From Plantago elongata (lineage: Eukaryota > Streptophyta > Magnoliopsida > Lamiales > Plantaginaceae): DNA of 25,105 nucleotides. Position numbers and translations under genes: made by a program. Location of the stretch: contig JAYMSP010002286.1 of NCBI GenBank assembly GCA_036897095.1, forward strand, positions 1 through 25,105, in the 5' to 3' direction. Positions 7,844 to 16,700 of this stretch are shown here, in pieces (positions within the stretch are counted from its first letter, which is position 1; every line of letters starts with the position of its first letter). The notes under the pieces were generated by a model, which was not told where the DNA came from, did no database searches, and saw only the letters and a list, made by a program, of their open reading frames with translations.

Positions 7844-10417
7844 GACTACTACTACTACTACTACTCACTCAGATCTATTAATAACTTCCTAACTCTTTTT
7901 TTTTGACAATTTGTTAGAAACTTTATAACCCATAAATGGATAGTTTTTATCCCACTAACTAATTCTTTATTTTATCTCTTTCAAACTTTATCATCATGTT
8001 ATTAAATCTCTCTCTTACTTTATCATCCACTTACTACTTCACCAACAAAATACCCCACATAAACTAATATTTTATTAATTTTTCTTAATAATGGAGAAAG
8101 TGAAGAACTAGGATGCTCTTATCGGAACGGAGGGAATATTATTTTATAATATTTTTATAAATGTTATTATTATTTTTTTATTATTCTTTTTCAAACCAAC
8201 TTTTTTCCCTTTCTAATGTATTTTTGAATGGCGTTACCAGCGTAAAATCAATCCGAGCATGTCCACCTCAGAAATCTAATATTGGGATGTCTTCTGCATC
8301 TAAAGTTGCAAAAGGAGATCCAGTGCACTTCACTAGCAAGGTATGCATTATACAGAAAGAGCAAGTCTAGTAGAAGGCCTGATATTCCTCTACAATAGGA
8401 ATGACCACATATACTAGTCTAATCTAGGTGACCATGCCGAACACTTGTATTGGAGAGATATGGTCTTCCCTATGTTTAGGAAAATAAGGTCTTTTTCAAG
8501 AATTAACCGAGGTTTGCATGATGTGTGAGCTAATTGGTTTGGTGGTAGGAGCCACTAATAAAGGTTTGAGATAATGTGTCCCAAACATGTAAAGTTATGC
8601 AATGCATTGGGCGGCACAAAAATGGAATACTACATAATACATATACTTTTCAACTGAACTGAGTGTTTATATATTACTCACAATGACACAAAGTTGCAAA
8701 TTGTTTAGTAAACTAATTTTTTTTCTGTCAAATAATGATTGTATGTACTGACATAGTTTTAATTGATCACTATGGGCTCATGATTGAAATAGTTGAGTTT
8801 ATCTAGCAATACTATATATCCATGCTGTAATCATGAGGTTGGTTATTATTTCTGTTCATTCTCTGAAAGTGTAAGATAGCTTGCAGCTGACAGTTGATTT
8901 TATTATTATTATTTTTTTCTCTTTTACAGTTTCATGCATTTGTGGAGTATGAATCTGTTGATGTGGCTGAGAAAGCGGTATGCAACTGTACAAGTGATAC
9001 GAAACTTTGAGTCTCCCCCACATAAGCTGGTTACTTTTCTTGGTAAATTTACAGTTAGATATTTGTATCTCTGGCAGGTTATTGAACTGACAGATGAGGG
9101 CAATTGGAGGAACGGGCTCAAAGTTCGATTACTGCTAAAAACTGGAGTATGTGTTTAAATGCTTAATTATTATAAGCCCATGTTGGGAGTTAATGTTCAT
9201 TAGCATTATTTACAAGTGTTACATTACGGTGATGTTTAGAGTTCTGACAGGTGAATTCTTCTATAATTCGTCTATTTATCCATAATTCTGCAGACAGTCG
9301 CAACAAAATTGTTCCTGTGTTTTTCCTCCAAGTTAAATTTGTTTGGTAGTGTAGGCTCCTCTACCAAATATGTACTGTGACCATGAAGGAAATCATAGGA
9401 TTAGTATTAGAACTGTTTAATAAACCTGCAACTTGGTTTACTTTATTTTATTAACTTTTTGATGATATGAAGTACAGTATTATAAAGCTTTATGTTAAAT
9501 TTTCACATGGCCTAATCCAATGTTTTAGGCAATAAAAGGCTTAGTTACTTGGTTTAGTTTTTATATTTTATTTTGTATTGCATATCTATTTACTGGAATC
9601 TGTTAAAATTTCATGTAGCCTAATCAATTGTTTGTAAAAAAGGCTTAGTTGGTTTAGTTTTGATATTTTGTATTGCATATCTGGAAGGTGCAGGTTAAAC
9701 CTGCCACAACACGAGGCAGGAGAGTCGGTCATGATGGTCATGAAATTACAAAGAATGATGAAGCAGGCGTTCCAGATGCGCAGCATTTGAAGGGAAATCA
9801 ACCAGAAAATTCATTGCCGAAATCAGATTTCCAATTTCATGATTGTCAAGTAAGAACATTTTACCTTATCTTTTCTTTTAGTGTTTCTTGATGTTATGAA
9901 GAATCACAAGTGGCAAATACCTGTTTTATAATGCATGTTCTATATACTTGTAAACTGAATTTTCAGAGGTAGATGGTCACCCTCTTTCACATGCAGATTC
10001 ATGTTTGTTCATTGTCGGTAAACTTTTGAAGATGAATAATAGCTTAAATTCAAAATTTCAAGCAAGATAATCTTTCTTGAACCGAAATATGTATGTGATG
10101 CTTGTCAAGTAATTTACTCTTTGTTTTGTTTACGAATTTGCTCTTTTTCCATCAATCAGTCCGAGGATAATGGAAACAGTAGCATACAGAAGAAAGTACG
10201 CAATATCAGTGGTGGAATTGGAAAAGGAAAAGGGAATGGACAGGGACGTGGACGGCCTATATATCCCAACAACGGCGGCATTTCTACACCATCAGAAGCT
10301 TCTGGGAGCATTGAGAAGCTGAGCATTGCCAAAGCATCTGCTGTGCCTCGCATGCCAGATGGCACTAGAGGATTCTCTATGGGTCGAGGAAAGCCAGGTG
10401 CTATAAAGATATCTTGA
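3967..10417 (+). CDS. LARP6: La-related protein 6, PAM2-containing (LARP6B/C type), 10 exons
   Basis: RNA-binding protein of the plant LARP6 family, expected to bind mRNA and poly(A)-binding protein in the cytoplasm. Exons: 3967-4215, 6567-6648, 7270-7364, 7497-7568, 7651-7730, 8241-8340, 8930-8977, 9078-9146, 9694-9849, 10160-10417. All introns are GT-AG, phases agree throughout, and the product is 402 residues. Residues 11-22 (SKLNAEAPEFVP) are a PAM2 motif, the PABP-binding peptide known in Arabidopsis LARP6b/6c but absent from 6a. The La motif begins near residue 78 (NQVEFYFSDINLATTD, YVPLSVVSSFKKIKA). An RRM-like domain spans about 167-265 (RIVIAENLP; FHAFVEYE). A basic G/R-rich segment (GKGKGNGQGRGRP) precedes a C-terminal LSA-type motif near 382-396 (MPDGTRGFSMGRGKP). 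The ATG at 3967 is chosen because PAM2 follows it directly; the in-frame sequence upstream has no ATG. No break is seen. B versus C subtype is not resolved. Confidence 0.96.
4382..4491 (-). mobile_element. Small SINE-like retroposed insert with 17-bp target duplication
   Basis: A perfect 17-base direct repeat TTGTTATCTTCATATTT lies at 4382-4398 and 4475-4491 and flanks a 76-base insert. Read on the minus strand the insert ends in an oligo-A tail next to one repeat. Long target duplication plus an A-tail is the signature of LINE-mediated retroposition. The body contains an internal 17-base tandem duplication, TTGGTTGAGGTGAAGCG (4436-4452 and 4453-4469). The body is too short to show tRNA-type A and B boxes, so the SINE family is unknown. 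It may be a truncated copy. Confidence 0.5.
4475..4928 (+). repeat. Three-copy tandem repeat in LARP6 intron 1
   Basis: Three head-to-tail copies start at 4475, 4618 and 4773, with units of about 143, 155 and 156 bases. Each starts TTATCxTCATATTTATTTTTCAATT, continues through a GCTGTAATATGTT-TGCTTAATAAA word and TGTAAATTTCAATTCAGATTTGCTT (or AGTAAATTTC), and ends with a T-tract and AACTTAATTATATTG. A fourth partial start follows at 4929. The copies are similar enough to align by eye with few indels, which suggests fairly recent duplication. Confidence 0.8.
6107..6458. repeat. GATACG/CGTATC word cluster (possible decayed TE)
   Basis: Words of the form GATACGGATACG (6107 and 6147) occur at the left. 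CGTATCC, ATACGGATACC and ACGTATCCGTT (6415-6456) occur at the right, partly in inverted orientation, about 300 bases apart. The arrangement suggests the ends of a small inverted-repeat element or a decayed dispersed repeat with a T/A-rich centre. No clear target duplication is visible. Confidence 0.4.
6649..7269 (+). other. LARP6 intron 2, no element recognised
   Basis: Ordinary AT-rich intron between a phase-1 donor (ATG|GTGAGA) and the acceptor ATCATGTAG. The acceptor lacks a strong pyrimidine tract, but the reading frame joins into the conserved GYVPLSVV of the La motif, which fixes the site. I see no repeat or RNA gene in it. Confidence 0.7.
7768..7866 (+). repeat. Compound microsatellite (ATT)n-(ACT)n in LARP6 intron 5
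   Basis: About 25 uninterrupted ATT units (7768-7842) are followed after one G by a short (ACT)n run to about 7866. Because it is long and pure it is probably highly variable in length. It also creates spurious poly-Leu and poly-Asn open frames, which are not genes. Confidence 0.95.
7880..8140 (-). mobile_element. Stowaway-like MITE remnant
   Basis: The right edge reads GGAACGGAGGGAATATTA at 8124-8141. On the minus strand this is TAATATTCCCTCCGTTCC, close to the CTCCCTCCGTCCC terminus of plant Stowaway MITEs. The TA-rich body with TTTATCTCTTTCAAACTTTATCATC is typical of these elements in dicots. A matching left terminal repeat is not visible; it may have been lost at the neighbouring microsatellite. 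The left boundary is approximate. Confidence 0.6.
8341..8929 (+). other. LARP6 intron 6, no element recognised
   Basis: AT-rich intron with the donor AAG|GTATGC and the acceptor TCTTTTACAG, preceded by a TTATTATTATTTTTTTCTC tract. No repeat or coding signal is apparent. Confidence 0.7.
9493..9690 (+). repeat. Tandem duplication at the 3' end of LARP6 intron 8
   Basis: The segment TGTTAAAxTTTCAxxTxGCCTAATC...GGCTTAGTT...GGTTTAGTTTT...GTATTGCATATCT occurs at 9493-9592 and again at 9601-9681. The second copy runs into the intron acceptor. The first copy lacks the AG pair used by the second. The duplication therefore moved or duplicated the region around the splice acceptor without altering the coding frame. 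Confidence 0.75.
9686..9693 (+). promoter_or_regulatory. Tandem splice acceptors, exon 9 of LARP6
   Basis: Two AG dinucleotides, at 9686-9687 and 9692-9693 (GGAAGGTGCAG|GTT), are six bases apart. Use of either keeps the frame and would insert or omit Val-Gln. The distal CAG is the better acceptor by consensus and is used in my model. The upstream pyrimidine tract is weak. Confidence 0.45.
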
Positions 10418-10900
10418 GTTGGTTATTATATACAAAGTGGTTAATCGTGATTGCATCGGAGTTGAAGAAGTTAATTGAGGACGAGAGGCAGTTGTGCTTG
10501 AAATTTATTTGAACTGGTGCAGCTGGTGTAGAGGTGATTGGTAAAATTAGTTGAAAAATGCCTAACCTTCTTCTGTTGGCTGGTTCAATGGTAATTCTCA
10601 ACGAAGCGAGCACCTGACAGGAGGATTGTTGGTGTTATGACATTAAGGGGTTCGCTCGTTGTAGATAACTTCACCCTCTATTGTTATTTTGGCGATTTTA
10701 TACAGTGGAGAAGATATAAACTATAGTACTACTACATATAAGAAAAAGAAGAGGCAAAAGTTAACTAGTAGTAAAAACTGTCCTGTTCATTCATCTTCTG
10801 TTACGTATTCTGAAATCTTTTGATGAACGGATAATATTAACTTGAAAGTTTCGTTTATAAAGTTTGTCATGTTTATGTGTTAGAGCACTAGTTGTTGGAA
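10418..10900 (+). other. LARP6 3' untranslated region (approximate)
   Basis: Sequence after the TGA at 10415-10417 keeps a moderately balanced composition for about 300 to 450 bases before turning strongly AT-rich. This fits a 3' UTR. No single convincing AATAAA signal can be picked, so the end is a guess. Confidence 0.4.
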
Positions 10901-10984
10901 TTCTATACATTTAATTTAAAATATATTTCAAATAAGCATAGGGAATCTTTACTTTTCTACATAATTATAAGAGATATATTCAAT

Positions 10985-11064
10985 AAAAACCACATGAAAT
11001 GTTTGATTGGACTCATCAATTACTGAAAACTACCTGAAATGTTTGATTGGACTCATCAATTACT
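10985..11064 (+). repeat. 40-bp tandem duplication
   Basis: Two adjacent 40-base units (10985-11024 and 11025-11064) share CTGAAATGTTTGATTGGACT-type sequence through CATCAATTACT, with only a few mismatches near their starts. This is a simple recent tandem duplication just beyond the LARP6 3' region. Confidence 0.85.
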
Positions 11065-11069
11065 CCTTT

Positions 11070-12140
11070 CAAAATAAATATTTGGGTAGTGTTCAAATGA
11101 AGGGTGTAAATAAACTGAAACTCTGAAAGGGGACCACAAGCACTCGTGTGCTCAAAATTGTGCCTTCATTTTTTGACATAAAAAGAGCTGTCTTTTGTGG
11201 TAAACGTGTTGAGTTTCAACCCCGGCTTGTGTTGCGTTTCTTTATGTGAGCCTCTTCAAATTGGGCTTATTGCAATCGATGATCTCTATAGGGTTTGATA
11301 AGGTAACTTAAAAGTGTAATGATTTTATTATGTTGTTAACCTTTTATTTTCAATTTAGGATACAACAACTAAATGAACATCTAATAACTAGTGCTTTTAT
11401 AGTTTAATCAGGATACGGTTTCACTCTTTATTTCAAATATCTTTTATTTGAATAATATTCTTTTCATCCTAAAAAAATAAGTACAATAAAAATTTCATAC
11501 AATCATATTGTTGGAGCGGAAAAAATATTTCTATAGAGACTTTATTCCTAAGTAGAAGTTTGTACTATAAATTATATTTTTCATAATAATATAATTTATA
11601 CAACTTAAATGTTATATTTATTAAATAAATTACTAACTATTAAGGTTTTATTTTCCTCAATTTAAAATTACTTCAGTTCAGTCTAACTCTACTTAATTCT
11701 AATTTATACCTTACTTCAGTTCAGTTCAGTAAATTTCAGTTGACGATAACAAGTCTAATTTGACAAGCTAGAGATATTTGTTGTCCATAAAAAATGTTTA
11801 TATATAGATGAACAAAAATAGACTTAACAATTAAAAGTTCAAATTAACGTTACAAACTTTAAATTAATATTTTACATCTTAAATTTCATAATGAAATTCA
11901 TATATATATATAAATATTATTAAATATTATGTCATTTATTATTATAAAGAGGTATAATTAATTAAGACGGAATCGGAGAAAGTAATGTAATATAACGATA
12001 TGAAATTTTTCCACATTTATAACTGTTCTGATGTTGAAATCAGAATCTTCTATAATTATAAAGGGTATTTTTTTATTAATTTTATAGAGTTTTTACCTTA
12101 ATCTCAATTTTATGACTTTAGTTTTACATTTGCATACTTT
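11070..12140. other. AT-rich intergenic stretch without recognised gene
   Basis: Mostly AT-rich sequence with short iterations such as TTCAGTTCAGTTCAGT (11714-11729). A more GC-balanced patch at 11140-11300 contains no long open frame. GACGGAATCGGAGAAAGTAAT at 11967-11987 looks like a decayed Stowaway-type terminus, but no partner end was found. Nothing else can be supported. Confidence 0.45.
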
Positions 12141-12235
12141 TAATCCGTCTATCATTCACGCTCCCCATACTCGTTTTCATTCACAATCTCGACCTATCTA
12201 TTAATCCGTCTATCACTGACGCTCCCAATCTCAAT
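12141..12235 (+). repeat. Short direct repeat, 61-bp period
   Basis: TAATCCGTCTATCATTCACGCTCCC at 12141 recurs as TAATCCGTCTATCACTGACGCTCCC at 12202. The period is 61 bases. It lies at the left edge of a GC-richer coding-like island. Confidence 0.7.
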
Positions 12236-12414
12236 CCTAAAGTTGCTGCCATTGTTGTTCCGGATTTTATGAGTACATCGGCTTCGGAGGGGGGATGCGA
12301 TGAACCTGCAGAGAGAACAGATCTGGTTGGAGAGAATCCAATCATCCAGGAGTAAATGTGATCGGAGTGGAAGACACATCAGGCGGAGCTGATCTTGCGG
12401 CCAGAATTTGGAAG
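12165..12414 (+). pseudogene. Unassigned coding-like island
   Basis: Base composition rises to near 50 percent GC in an AT-rich surrounding. An open stretch encodes a segment with NPKVAAIVVPDFMSTSAS and closes at a TAA at 12353-12355. A second frame continues as GVEDTSGGADLAARIWK up to AAG|GTTTGG at about 12414, which resembles an exon-intron border. The two frames look like parts of one former exon separated by a frameshift. I do not recognise the family. The island may be a captured gene fragment or a LINE ORF1 remnant. Confidence 0.3.
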
Positions 12415-12419
12415 GTTTG

Positions 12420-13030
12420 GTTACTGTCTTTTTGTCTTTTTGTTAGTTTTCTGTTACATCTTGGTTTGTGTGAAAGTATAATGTGGTTTTTGTTATGTGT
12501 GGAATGGAGTTTTGATGTGAAAATGGTGTATGAGTGAATCGATAATATGGATTTGTCAAACAAATCACCATTCGGTTTGCATCATGTTTATCTATCTTTG
12601 GAAGGCGTGGACTGAGAGAGAAAGCTTGGAATAAAGCCTATTTCTATTACATCATGTTCTGAAATGTGTTTGTTACTGTAGTAGGTTAGGTGGGCATGAA
12701 TAAAAATATTAGTGTCGCATTCAGTACTATGATTTAAACAGTTGAATTTATTAAAAAATTAAATTTTAATATGTTAATATTTATCAATAAGATATAGTAT
12801 CACATTATTGTATGATAACATTGCACTACGTCGCATAATAATTAAAAACATTATATGATCAATTATTTACAAACCCTTTAACTTTTAAACTTAACAATAT
12901 ATACCCAAAATAATTTAGAAATAAACCCAAACAGACAAAAAAAATACATAAAACACCGCTTTGTTATTTTTTCAAAAGAAAAGGTTAATTAAAATTTCAA
13001 AGATTAAGATGTAAAAATTTTTTTTTTTCA
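12420..13030. other. AT-rich intergenic stretch, nothing recognised
   Basis: Low-complexity AT-rich DNA. If the preceding island is an exon, 12415 onward could be its intron. No repeat boundary or RNA gene is visible. Confidence 0.4.
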
Positions 13031-13038
13031 AAGATGAC

Positions 13039-13333
13039 TGGAGCTCTGGTCGCATAACGATAAGAGCTTCTTGCTCGCCTGTCAGGCGAGCTTCCACCAT
13101 GGTGAAGCTCTTCCATGGCGGAACAGTCCGTCATGGAAGCCTGAGCTTCCAGATCTCGAAGCTCAAGCCATGTCGAAAGCTGTTCCGCATTGTTGGAACA
13201 ACTATCGTGGCCTGAGCTTCCAGTTGGAAGCTCAGGCGAGCTGTTCTGCCATGGAATTTTTATGGCGGAACAACTTTGGATGCTTCCATGCTTGGTCATT
13301 AATGAAAAATATATAAAATTGCCGGAGCTCCGG
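13039..13333. repeat. Cluster of perfect and near-perfect palindromes
   Basis: At least seven inverted repeats are packed into about 295 bases. They are GCTCGCCTG-T-CAGGCGAGC (13073-13091), GAGCTTCCACC/ATGGTGAAGCTC (13088-13110), TTCCATGGCGGA/TCCGTCATGGAA (13111-13138), GAGCTTC/GAAGCTC (13143-13164), TGTTCC/GGAACA (13181-13200), a 12-base-arm hairpin CCTGAGCTTCCA/TGGAAGCTCAGG (13211-13236), and GTTCTGCCAT/ATGGCGGAAC (13243-13271). CCGGAGCTCCGG (13322-13333) closes the block. The words GAGCTTCCA and ATGGCGGAACA recur. The cluster is GC-rich within AT-rich flanks and could be a foldback-type element or a satellite-like repeat. Confidence 0.85.
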
Positions 13334-13339
13334 TGATGG

Positions 13340-13960
13340 TGATACGGCGGTGTACGACAAGAAGTGGAGAGGAGAAGTTGGTGGTGACTTTTGGAGAAGA
13401 AGGAGTTATTTTGGAGTTTAATATGTAAAGAGAAGATTTAGTAGGACAAGATTTGTAAATTTATATCACTTATATTTTTAAAATTATTAAAATAATCTAA
13501 ATTATTAATAAATTAATTTTTAATGATTAAAATTTTCCACTTTAAATTTTAAAAGGTGTACTACGTAATACTATAATTAGCCAAGTCCATGTTATATAGT
13601 TTCAATACTTATAGTTATGCTTTTAAAAATGATTGTTAGTGTTATATTGATGATTCTATGTTTTATTATATTTTTAAAATTTATTGTTATGGATTTAATT
13701 TTTAATATTAATTTTTTAGCTCGTGTTTATGGTTATACTTTGTTGGGTTTTTCTACGGTCAGGCAGAGGCATTCGTCTTGTTTGACATTAGACACGCAAT
13801 CAAATATTGACACATCATTACCGATTCGCCAATGGGTGAATAAATTTCTTATTTTCATTAATTGTAAAAGGACTAAAATACCCACTAAATTATATAATTA
13901 TAAAATATTAAATAATAATCAATATAATTAATTTAAAAATAATAATAAAATAAAATAAAA
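13340..13960. other. AT-rich flank of the retrotransposon locus
   Basis: A purine-rich patch (13360-13440) is followed by AT-rich DNA. An open plus-strand frame at 13617-13931 is T-rich and without domain similarity, so I do not call it. The last five bases, TAAAA (13956-13960), are the predicted target duplication of the outer retrotransposon. Confidence 0.45.
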
Positions 13961-14559
13961 TGTTAGTAATATCTGTTAGTATTTTGATCACTTAACACAA
14001 TGACTTATCCTAGTTTCAGAAAGGTGTTTAGTACTCTAGGTCAGTTGACCATTGCAAAGAAGAAATACATCAAGTATGATAGTTTTTAGAAACCTTATAA
14101 TAGCATGTTAGGTTTCTGAATGTAATTTTTATTTATCTCAAAGAAAACCAAGAAGGAGGCATCCAATCAAAGGAGAAAATCTTTTGCACAAAGGTATCTG
14201 AAGACAAAGGAGGAAAGTCTCCTCAGAGAGTTTCTTCCAGAAAACTATGTAAAGGCTTCACAAAGCAAAGTCACAACTAAGTTTCTGAGACAACAAGTTT
14301 TTGAGAGATGGAACATGTGATGCTTCAGAAAGCTACATGCATCCGTTGAGACTACATGACGAAATATAGTACACTGCATTTAATGCTGGACATAAATGTC
14401 ACTATCCTTCTGCAAAATTCTCTGAAAAGATATATATGTATGGGAGTACTAATTTTATGATATGAACGGATTGAATTTGAAATATGTCAAAAGAATACTA
14501 TTCAAACGACTATCAAATTTCATCTATAAATATTAACACTTAGAAGTTGAGAAATACAC
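13961..14559 (+). mobile_element. Partial 5' LTR of outer plus-strand retrotransposon
   Basis: Starts with TGTTAG, the same terminus as the LTR at 24174, and matches that LTR in the same orientation along its full 599 bases. Over the first 120 aligned bases I count about nine or ten differences. It stops abruptly at 14559, where a minus-strand LTR of the same family begins. It is therefore the left part of an LTR interrupted by a nested insertion. It keeps a TATAAATA box at 14525-14532. Confidence 0.85.
14525..14532 (+). promoter_or_regulatory. LTR TATA box, outer 5' LTR
   Basis: TATAAATA is conserved at the same place in all three LTR copies of this family (also 24723-24730 on the plus strand and 15708-15715 on the minus strand). 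It lies just before a conserved CACTTAGAAG-TGAGAAATACAC block, so it is the likely U3 promoter element. Confidence 0.6.
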
Positions 14560-14704
14560 TGTTGGTCCAGATAACGGCAAAGGAAAAGACTAGAGGAGGG
14601 GGGAGGGTGAATAGTCTTTTCAAAATTTTGTCGAGAAATAGTCTTTCTCAGAAGTTGTGAGGTTTCTGATACTTAAATTCAGAGAGCGGAAGACTTAAAC
14701 GATA

Positions 14705-15326
14705 GATAAACATGGTTGTGCTTTGCTGTAATAATTTATTTGTGTGTGATGCTGGAATGTAAGTACAAAAAAGTAAATAACGTAGCAATTAATAGTGGAA
14801 TCCTGGAGGTGGCGTAATCCTCCAAATAATCCACTCAACCTTTCCAAGACCTGAAATTCACTAGAACAAATAATTGAGTTCACTTTTAAATAAATCATAT
14901 TCTAAGATCCCTACAAACAAATGGTTCCCAACCAAATGTTTCCCATGAGTTTTTCCCTAGCTCCTCGAGCCAAGTACTTCATGTACTCAAGATAAATGTG
15001 GTTGTGCTTTGCAGTAACAATTTGTTCGTGTATGATGCTGGAATGTAAGTACAATAAAGTAAATAAAATAGCATTTTATAGTGGTATCTGGAGGTGGCGT
15101 AATCCTCAAAATAATCCACCGACCTTCTAAGACCTGAAATTCACTAGAACAAATAATTGAGTTCACTTTTAAATAAATCGTATTCTAAGATCCCTACAAA
15201 CAAATGGTTTCCAATCAAATGTTCCCCCTGAGTTTTTTCCTAGCTCATCGAGCCAAGTACTTCCTGTACTCAAGATAACCTTGGAGTTTTTCCTTGATTT
15301 CCCTAACCAAGTACTTTCTGTACTCC
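14705..15326 (-). repeat. Tandem duplication inside the inner LTR
   Basis: Two units, 14705-14990 and 14991-15273, match almost throughout, including GTTGTGCTTTGC, TGATGCTGGAATGTAAGTAC, GGAGGTGGCGTAATCCTC, ACCTGAAATTCACTAGAAC and the AGCCAAGTACTTC-TGTACTC ends. A third, short and degenerate copy of the unit end follows at 15274-15326 (CCAAGTACTTTCTGTACTC). The block lies toward the 3' end of the LTR, probably in R/U5. Confidence 0.85.
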
Positions 15327-15707
15327 ACGCCTTGATGGTGTTGGTTATATGTTGATTGTCAGGTAAGCTTCTTTTATAACTTTTCAGCTATGTTTTAAAT
15401 GAGCTTGAAGAGATGACACTATTTGATATACTTGTTCAGTATATGGTAGGTTCTCCTTACTGACCCAAGTAATTGGTATCCGTTATGGAGCATGAGCTTC
15501 AAAAAGGGTATTCGAAAGTTCGACTCTTTCACGAATAACAATATCTTGTTATAGGTTCAGGACACTTAGAACTACTAGTGATTCTTCGATCTTGTTAGTT
15601 GCAACAGAAAGCTTGGAGAATGGTAGTAAGAATGCTTGAGAGAATACCTGCTTGATAGTTGATATGAACGTAGTTTGTATGTGTATTTCTCAGCTTCTAA
15701 GTGGTGA

Positions 15708-15715
15708 TATTTATA
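15708..15715 (-). promoter_or_regulatory. LTR TATA box, inner LTR
   Basis: The minus strand reads TATAAATA, in register with the TATA boxes of the other two LTR copies. It supports a conserved promoter function despite strong divergence elsewhere. Confidence 0.6.
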
Positions 15716-16293
15716 GATGAATTTGAGAATCGTTTGGACAGTGTCCGTTAGACCTTCTCAAAATTCAATCCGTTGATATCTCGAAATGAGTAATCAGAAG
15801 TCTCTTTCTCATTTTTCAGAGAGGACTATGCATCGAGCGACTTTTCAGTCGATGTCATTAATGCAATGTACTATTTCTTCTCTTGTAGTCTCAACGGACA
15901 TATGAGCTTTTCTGAAAGCTAGCATGCTCCTTGACTCAATGATGTCATATGTTCAGATACTTGTTATGTGTAATATCTGCACTATACAATAAAATTTCTG
16001 GACATAGACTTATCTGAGGAGGCTAAACCTTATGTCTTCATAAACTTGTGCAATCTCTAGTCTTCAAATCTTCGATTAAAATCCATTGCTAGGATCCTTC
16101 TTCATGGCCTTCTTCGAAATATAAAATGACATTCAGAGACCTAAATAATCCTATTACAAGTTTACTAAACTAACATACTAAGTGATTTCCTCTATTATAA
16201 TTTTCAAGTGAACTAAGAGTACTAGTCACCTTTCTGTACTAAAGATAAGTCATATGGTGATTGATAAAAAATACTAATAGATATTCCTATTAA

Positions 16294-16308
16294 ATTTTTC
16301 CCTTTTTG
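16294..16308 (-). other. Polypurine tract of inner element
   Basis: The minus strand reads AAAAAGGGAAAAATT immediately before the LTR start. This is the usual plus-strand primer for reverse transcription of LTR elements. It confirms that the adjacent LTR is the 3' one and that the element reads right to left. Confidence 0.75.
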
Positions 16309-16700
16309 ATCAGTCAACCATGACTATCTCAAAGTCCTATTACAAACATGAAAGTGAAAACAATCTACCACTTAATCATTTCAAATGATATTCAATCAGT
16401 TAAATTAAATGTAAAAAATAAACATCAACCAAATCACAAGGAGTGATCTTTGCTGACAAGTTATCTTCTTATAAATGGTTTCTGAGAGTATGATCTTCAG
16501 AAAGAACTATTACAAAACATAAGATAACTTTTACAGATGTATTACAATGAAATACAGTCAGTAGAATTACAAAAACTACTAAGTAAATTAGGACAACAAG
16601 AGAAACCAAACTCCAAGTAAAACATCCTAATATACTAGTCTTCACGTCTTCAAAATAACTTAGGTTCAGATAACTTAAGTTCTTCAGCATCTCTCTAGAT

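Larger units (their letters stand above)
14560..16293 (-). mobile_element. Complete 3' LTR of inner minus-strand retrotransposon
   Basis: Read on the minus strand it begins at 16293 right after a polypurine tract and ends at 14560 with GGACCAACA. The ends fit TG...CA, with the first G mutated to A. The minus strand matches the plus-strand LTR at 24174 up to the point where the window ends (position 15329 here). Length is 1734 bases, including a 286-base tandem duplication. It cuts the outer LTR after TACAC (14555-14559), the predicted target duplication. It belongs to the same family as its host LTR but is clearly more diverged. Confidence 0.88.

Noticed and set aside
7585..7868. Open frames encoding poly-Leu (plus strand) and poly-Asn (minus strand)
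   Set aside because: They are translations of the (ATT)n microsatellite inside LARP6 intron 5.
12997..13316. Overlapping plus- and minus-strand frames of about 80-100 codons
   Set aside because: They arise from the palindrome cluster, whose symmetry opens frames on both strands. Their protein similarity to each other is a consequence of the inverted repeats.
13039..13333. CRISPR-like array
   Set aside because: The repeats are hairpins of varying sequence and spacing, there are no regular spacers or cas genes, and the context is eukaryotic.
13617..13931. 104-codon plus-strand open frame
   Set aside because: Hydrophobic composition comes from T-rich codons, there is no conserved motif, and it sits in intergenic AT-rich DNA beside the LTR.
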